Assembly (NCBI RefSeq): GCF_003337215.1
Contig: NZ_QPIG01000003.1
Coordinates: forward strand, 62,001-126,000
Reading direction: 5' to 3'
From: Oceanihabitans sediminis
Lineage (GTDB): Bacteria > Bacteroidota > Bacteroidia > Flavobacteriales > Flavobacteriaceae
Length of the DNA: 64,000 nucleotides
Positions within the stretch are counted from its first letter, which is position 1. Every line of letters begins with the position of its first letter. Positions 60,856 through 64,000 of the stretch are shown here, one piece after another. Under the pieces are notes generated by a model. That model searched no databases. It was not told the origin of the DNA and saw only the letters and a list, made by a program, of their open reading frames with translations. Position numbers and translations under genes: made by a program.

Positions 60856-62292
60856 ATGCCCTTAATGGACAATGCACACAAATTGCAATTAAGCAAAGAA
60901 GAAATGAAGCAATACGGCTATCAGGTAATAGACGCTATTGTAGAACATTTTGATACCGAAAGAAATAAAAAACCAGTTGCTCTTGCGACTAGAGAAGAAA
61001 TGGATTTGCTTTTTAAAACTGAAGCACCAGATGAACCAACAAACTACAAGGAAGTTTTACAGTTTGTAACCGATAAGGTTTTACCTAATAGTAATATCGT
61101 ATCACATCCTAAATCCTATTCCTTTGTCCCTGGCCCTAGCAATTACGTAAGCGTTATGGCAGATACGCTTGCTACCGGATTTAATGTTTTTTCTGGTGGT
61201 TGGGCTGCTTCCCCTGCTGCTGCTGAGTTAGAAATTGTAACCATGAATTGGCTTTTAAAACTGTTTAAGTTTCCTACTACAAAAGGTGGTGGAATTTTCA
61301 CCAGTGGCGGCTCCATGGCAAACCTAACAGCGCTTGTTACTGCAAGAAGACAACGTTGCGGTGATGATTTCTCTAAAGCTATTATCTATCTTTCAGACCA
61401 AGCACATTCTTCAAATATTAAAGCTATTCGTGTTCTTGGTTTCAAAAAAGAACAGGTAAGAATCATTCCTACAGATATAGAATTTAAAATGGCCATCAAT
61501 AAACTTAAAAATGCCATTGCTAAAGATAGATTAGAAGGCCTACAACCTTTTTGTATTATAGCTTCTGCTGGAACAACCAACACAGGTAGTGTAGATCCTT
61601 TAAGCCAAATTGCTAAAATCTGTAAAACCGAAAAATTATGGTTTCATATTGATGGTGCTTATGGTGGTGCTGCAATTTTATCAAAAAAAGGAAGCAAATT
61701 ATTAAAAGGAATTGAAAAAGCAGATTCTCTTACCATCGATCCGCACAAATGGCTATACCAACCTTATGAAATGGGATGCTTATTGGTAAGAAATCACAAA
61801 TGGCTTAGCGAAACTTTTAGCGAAAAACCTGAATACCTAAGAGATATTGAAGGAAATACTTCAGAAATAAACTTTTACGATCACGGGATTCAACTTACAA
61901 GACGTTTTAGAGCCTTAAAGTTTTATATGTCGATGAAAACCTTCGGACTTTCCGCATTTAAAAAAGCGGTATCCTACTCTATCGATTTAGCAGAAGAGGT
62001 TGAAGAACACCTAAGGAAAAGTCCAAATTGGGAGGTTATTTCTCCAGCTACTCTAGCAGTAATTAACTTCAGATACCACCCTATAGGAAGCGCTTATTCC
62101 GAAAAAGAATTAGATGCAATCAATCAGAAAATATCCAAGACAATTGTAGACTCTAGGGAAGCTTTATTAGTAACTACGGTTTTACAAAATCAAGTGGTTT
62201 TAAGAATGTGTTTAATCAATCCTAGAACAACTATCGAAGATGTGAAGGATACTTTAAAAACTTGTGAAGCAATAGCGAAAGAAATAGTATAA
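60856..62292 (+). CDS. PLP-dependent amino acid decarboxylase
   Basis: A group II decarboxylase of about 478 residues from the ATG at 60856. A TTG 54 bp earlier would extend it into the previous gene and is less likely. The PLP Lys is residue 298 in IDPHKWLYQPYEMG. Other landmarks are FTSGGSMANLTALV, SDQAHSSNIKAIRVLG and WFHIDGAYGGAAIL. The family includes aromatic-amino-acid, glutamate, diaminobutyrate and tyrosine decarboxylases; the substrate cannot be decided by eye. It lies 44 bp after the SafE-like gene and before the CBS-domain gene. It may share the cbb3 transcript or be independent. Confidence 0.88.
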   Translation: MPLMDNAHKLQLSKEEMKQYGYQVIDAIVEHFDTERNKKPVALATREEMDLLFKTEAPDEPTNYKEVLQFVTDKVLPNSNIVSHPKSYSFVPGPSNYVSVMADTLATGFNVFSGGWAASPAAAELEIVTMNWLLKLFKFPTTKGGGIFTSGGSMANLTALVTARRQRCGDDFSKAIIYLSDQAHSSNIKAIRVLGFKKEQVRIIPTDIEFKMAINKLKNAIAKDRLEGLQPFCIIASAGTTNTGSVDPLSQIAKICKTEKLWFHIDGAYGGAAILSKKGSKLLKGIEKADSLTIDPHKWLYQPYEMGCLLVRNHKWLSETFSEKPEYLRDIEGNTSEINFYDHGIQLTRRFRALKFYMSMKTFGLSAFKKAVSYSIDLAEEVEEHLRKSPNWEVISPATLAVINFRYHPIGSAYSEKELDAINQKISKTIVDSREALLVTTVLQNQVVLRMCLINPRTTIEDVKDTLKTCEAIAKEIV

Positions 62293-62315
62293 TGTCCTTG
62301 TAAATAATTCATAAG

Positions 62316-62359
62316 CTGATATTTATCATACTTATTCATTAGTTTAACTATTACCTTTA
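62316..62359 (+). promoter_or_regulatory. Fnr-like site and promoter of the CBS-domain gene
   Basis: Core CTGAT-ATTT-ATCAT (62316-62329; centre 62322.5) with perfect TGAT/ATCA arms. A -7-like TACCTTTA (62352-62359) has its last base exactly 36.5 bp from the centre, as at the two cbb3 promoters. The gene starts at 62384. Confidence 0.55.
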
Positions 62360-62383
62360 GGTAAGTAATTAAAACCAATCAAT

Positions 62384-62803
62384 ATGAAAAAGAGAACACC
62401 AGTATCAGCTATAATGACTAAAGAAGTTATTACACTAAAAACAACCGACGAATTAGAAACAGCAGAAAGGCTATTTAAAAAGAATAAAATTCGTCATATT
62501 CCTGTGGTAAGCGGAGAAAAAATCATCGGGATGCTAAGCTATACAGACTTATTACGTATAAGTTTTGCTGATGCTTTAGATGAAGAGGAGGAAAATGTAG
62601 ATACCGTAGTTTATAATATGTTTTCTATAGAACAAGTAATGGCAAAAAACCTAACAAGTGTTCATGTAGACACCACCATCAAGGAAGTTGCAGAAATACT
62701 TGCTAAAAAAGAATTTCATGCCCTGCCGGTACTGGAAGGAACTAAACTTGTTGGTATTGTAACAACTACAGATCTTATAAATTACCTAATAGACCAATTT
62801 TAA
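62384..62803 (+). CDS. CBS-domain pair protein
   Basis: A 139-residue cytosolic protein consisting of two CBS domains: about 4-60 (PVSAIMTKEVITLKTTDELE and RHIPVVSGEKIIGMLSYTDL) and 75-135 (VMAKNLTSVHVDTTIKEVAE and ALPVLEGTKLVGIVTTTDL). Stand-alone CBS pairs bind adenine nucleotides and act as energy sensors. It has its own terminator and an Fnr-like promoter shared in design with the cbb3 genes, which suggests induction together with the oxidase. The partner protein is unknown. Confidence 0.92.
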   Translation: MKKRTPVSAIMTKEVITLKTTDELETAERLFKKNKIRHIPVVSGEKIIGMLSYTDLLRISFADALDEEEENVDTVVYNMFSIEQVMAKNLTSVHVDTTIKEVAEILAKKEFHALPVLEGTKLVGIVTTTDLINYLIDQF

Positions 62804-62812
62804 ATCATAACC

Positions 62813-62850
62813 AAAAAGCGTTTAGAGAAATTCTAGACGCTTTTTTTTTA
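62813..62850 (+). terminator. Rho-independent terminator
   Basis: Stem AAAAAGCGTTTAGA / TCTAGACGCTTTTT (one G-T wobble) with a short loop and a long T run, after the CBS-domain gene. Confidence 0.88.
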
Positions 62851-62883
62851 CATATTTTAATTAAGACAAACTTATCCTAATTA

Positions 62884-62903
62884 AAATATATATCGTATAT
62901 TTG
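62884..62903 (+). promoter_or_regulatory. Promoter and possible autoregulatory operator of the Rrf2 gene
   Basis: -7 element TATATTTG (62896-62903), overlapped by an inverted repeat AAATATA-N5-TATATTT (62884-62902). A repressor bound here would block the polymerase. A TTATCC half-site (62872-62877) lies upstream. Confidence 0.45.
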
Positions 62904-62923
62904 AAGAACAAAATCTTAAACAA

Positions 62924-63361
62924 ATGTTTTCAAAAGCTTGTGAATACGGAATTAGAGCTTCTATTTTTATTGCGAAAAACTCGTATGAAGGAAGACGCGT
63001 TTCTCCTAAAGAAATTTCTGAGGAAATAAATTCTCCCCAAGCATTTACTGCTAAAATTCTTCAAGCATTAGTAAAAAACAATCTTATTAACTCTGTCAAA
63101 GGTGCCTACGGCGGTTTTGAGATTGAAAAAGATAAAATAGCTGCCATAAAACTTTCGCATATTGTAAAAGCTATTGATGGAGATAATATATATAACGGCT
63201 GCGGACTTGGACTAGAAACCTGTGACGAAAATCACCCTTGCCCGGTACACTATAAGTTTAAAGAAATTAGAGATGGCCTAAAAGAAATGTTGGAATCAAC
63301 CAACTTAGAAGAGCTGGCTTTAGACATCAAAACAGGTATAGCTTTTCTTAAAACCTACTAA
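62924..63361 (+). CDS. Rrf2-family regulator with cluster-type cysteines
   Basis: A 145-residue winged-helix regulator of the Rrf2 family. The N-terminus MFSKACEYGIRASIFIAKNS and recognition region SPQAFTAKILQALVKNNLI are typical. Three Cys in the pattern C-x6-C-x5-C (GCGLGLETCDENHPC, near 93-107) match the Fe-S ligands of IscR/NsrR-type members. It is followed 82 bp later by ric, the iron-sulfur repair gene, so an NsrR-like nitric-oxide or Fe-S sensing role is the best guess. IscR-like function is the main alternative. Confidence 0.88.
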   Translation: MFSKACEYGIRASIFIAKNSYEGRRVSPKEISEEINSPQAFTAKILQALVKNNLINSVKGAYGGFEIEKDKIAAIKLSHIVKAIDGDNIYNGCGLGLETCDENHPCPVHYKFKEIRDGLKEMLESTNLEELALDIKTGIAFLKTY

Positions 63362-63414
63362 CAAATAAAACAAGAAAGTAAAAAAACGACCTTAAAAAAA
63401 TTTGATTATAAATA

Positions 63415-63428
63415 GGATAAAAATATCC
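63415..63428 (+). promoter_or_regulatory. Inverted repeat upstream of ric (candidate operator)
   Basis: GGATA-AAAA-TATCC, a perfect 5-bp inverted repeat 15 bp before the ric ATG. A matching half-site (TATCC) occurs upstream of the Rrf2 gene at 62873-62877. It is a candidate site for the Rrf2 protein. Confidence 0.4.
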
Positions 63429-63443
63429 GAAATAAGCATAACT

Positions 63444-64000
63444 ATGGAAACATTAACAAAAAACACTCAGAAACAAATAGGACAATATGTAGCAGAAGAC
63501 TACAGAACTGCTGCTGTATTTTCAAAACACAAAATAGATTTTTGCTGTAATGGAAATAGAACTATTGAAGAAGCTTGCGAAAAGAAAGGAATAGACAGTA
63601 ATATGTTGGTAGAAGAACTAGAAAACGTTTTAAATACCAAAACGGATCAATCTATAGATTATAAATCTTGGCCTTTAGATTTACTAGCGGAATATATTGA
63701 AAAGAAACACCACAGATATGTAGAAGAAAAAATTCCGGTACTTCTTCAGTTTTTAGACAAACTTTGTCGTGTACACGGGGAACGCCATCCAGAACTATAT
63801 AAAATCACAGAATTATTTAATGCTTCTGCTGGAGAACTTGCTTCACACATGAAAAAAGAAGAGCTAATCCTCTTCCCTTTCGTTAAGAAAATGGTAGCAG
63901 CAGAATTAAATACAAGTGCAGTAAAGTCTCCACAATTTGGAACTGTTGAAAACCCAATCGCTATGATGATGGAAGAACATGATACGGAAGGAGAACGTTT
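63444..64000 (+). CDS. ric: Iron-sulfur cluster repair di-iron protein Ric/ScdA (3' end outside window)
   Basis: The open frame starts at ATG 63444 and runs off the window, giving 185 codons with no stop. The N-terminal ScdA domain begins METLTKNTQKQIGQYVAEDY and contains the DFCCNGNRTIEEAC motif near 33-46. The hemerythrin-like domain follows with metal-ligand His residues in EKKHHRYVEEK, RVHGERHPEL, HMKKEELILFP and MMEEHDTEGE. Ric repairs Fe-S clusters damaged by nitric oxide or oxidants. The Rrf2 regulator upstream and the respiratory locus nearby fit this role. Only the last part of the protein is missing. Confidence 0.95.
   Translation, partial: METLTKNTQKQIGQYVAEDYRTAAVFSKHKIDFCCNGNRTIEEACEKKGIDSNMLVEELENVLNTKTDQSIDYKSWPLDLLAEYIEKKHHRYVEEKIPVLLQFLDKLCRVHGERHPELYKITELFNASAGELASHMKKEELILFPFVKKMVAAELNTSAVKSPQFGTVENPIAMMMEEHDTEGER

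Noticed and set aside
1-64000. CRISPR array, prophage, transposon, integron or tRNA genes
   Set aside because: No regularly spaced repeats, integrase, transposase, phage structural genes or cloverleaf-capable sequences were seen on reading both strands. A tRNAscan and IS database search would be decisive.

Overview
The window is an AT-rich, gene-dense chromosomal segment from a member of the Bacteroidota, almost certainly the family Flavobacteriaceae. The genus cannot be fixed from sequence alone. The evidence is a type IX secretion (T9SS) C-terminal sorting domain, promoter elements of the Bacteroidota form TAnnTTTG, a fused CcoN-CcoO cbb3 oxidase, a BtuG-like surface lipoprotein beside BtuB, many lipoproteins, and families such as DUF4252, DUF4199, MtaB and type B L31. 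No prophage, transposase, CRISPR array, tRNA or rRNA was seen. It reads as ordinary core genome with a few remnants of lost genes.

Layout. 1-1.9 kb: end of a hypothetical gene, purB and a small membrane protein. 2-4.1 kb (minus): ECF sigma factor, likely membrane anti-sigma protein and two DUF4252 proteins. 4.2-5.6 kb: S41 peptidase lipoprotein. 5.7-11.9 kb: vitamin B12 uptake locus, with btuB-btuG (minus) behind a cobalamin riboswitch and btuF-btuC-btuD divergent on plus. 12-14.5 kb: rmuC, a small membrane protein and a thioesterase. 14.6-17.7 kb (minus): a short-form carB and rpmH (L34). 17.9-22 kb: TPR-like membrane protein, lytic transglycosylase, alpha/beta hydrolase, small acetyltransferase-like protein, mtaB, then an orphan T9SS tail. 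22.2-26.3 kb: oligopeptide-binding lipoprotein, YhhN-like membrane protein, GlmU-like protein, rpmE (type B L31). 26.5-31.7 kb: DUF4199 protein, glycosyltransferase, phosphohexomutase, MsbA-like ABC exporter. 32-33.5 kb: second ECF sigma module with a GF-VP-YFE repeat protein and a Spy/CpxP-like protein. 33.6-41.7 kb: BNR-repeat lipoprotein, RsmB-like methyltransferase, T9SS-exported endonuclease I, purL. 41.8-49.7 kb: acyl-CoA synthetase, MarR regulator and a fadN-fadA-fadE-type beta-oxidation operon. 49.8-51.4 kb: M1 peptidase. 51.4-60.8 kb: Crp/Fnr regulator divergent from a complete cbb3 oxidase locus (ccoI, ccoS, ccoNO, ccoQ, ccoP, ccoG, ccoH, SafE-like). 60.9-64 kb: PLP decarboxylase, CBS-domain protein, Rrf2 regulator and the start of ric (iron-sulfur repair).

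The most interesting signal is regulatory. Three palindromes with the core TGA-N6-TCA lie before ccoI, ccoS-ccoNO and the CBS-domain gene. Each is centred exactly 36.5 bp upstream of the last base of a -7-like element, the geometry of a class II Fnr activator site. The adjacent Crp/Fnr protein keeps three cysteines at FNR-like spacing, and the Glu and Arg of the FNR recognition helix but not the Ser. This suggests a local oxygen or redox regulon covering cbb3 assembly, the oxidase and the CBS protein. No wholly novel multi-gene system was seen.
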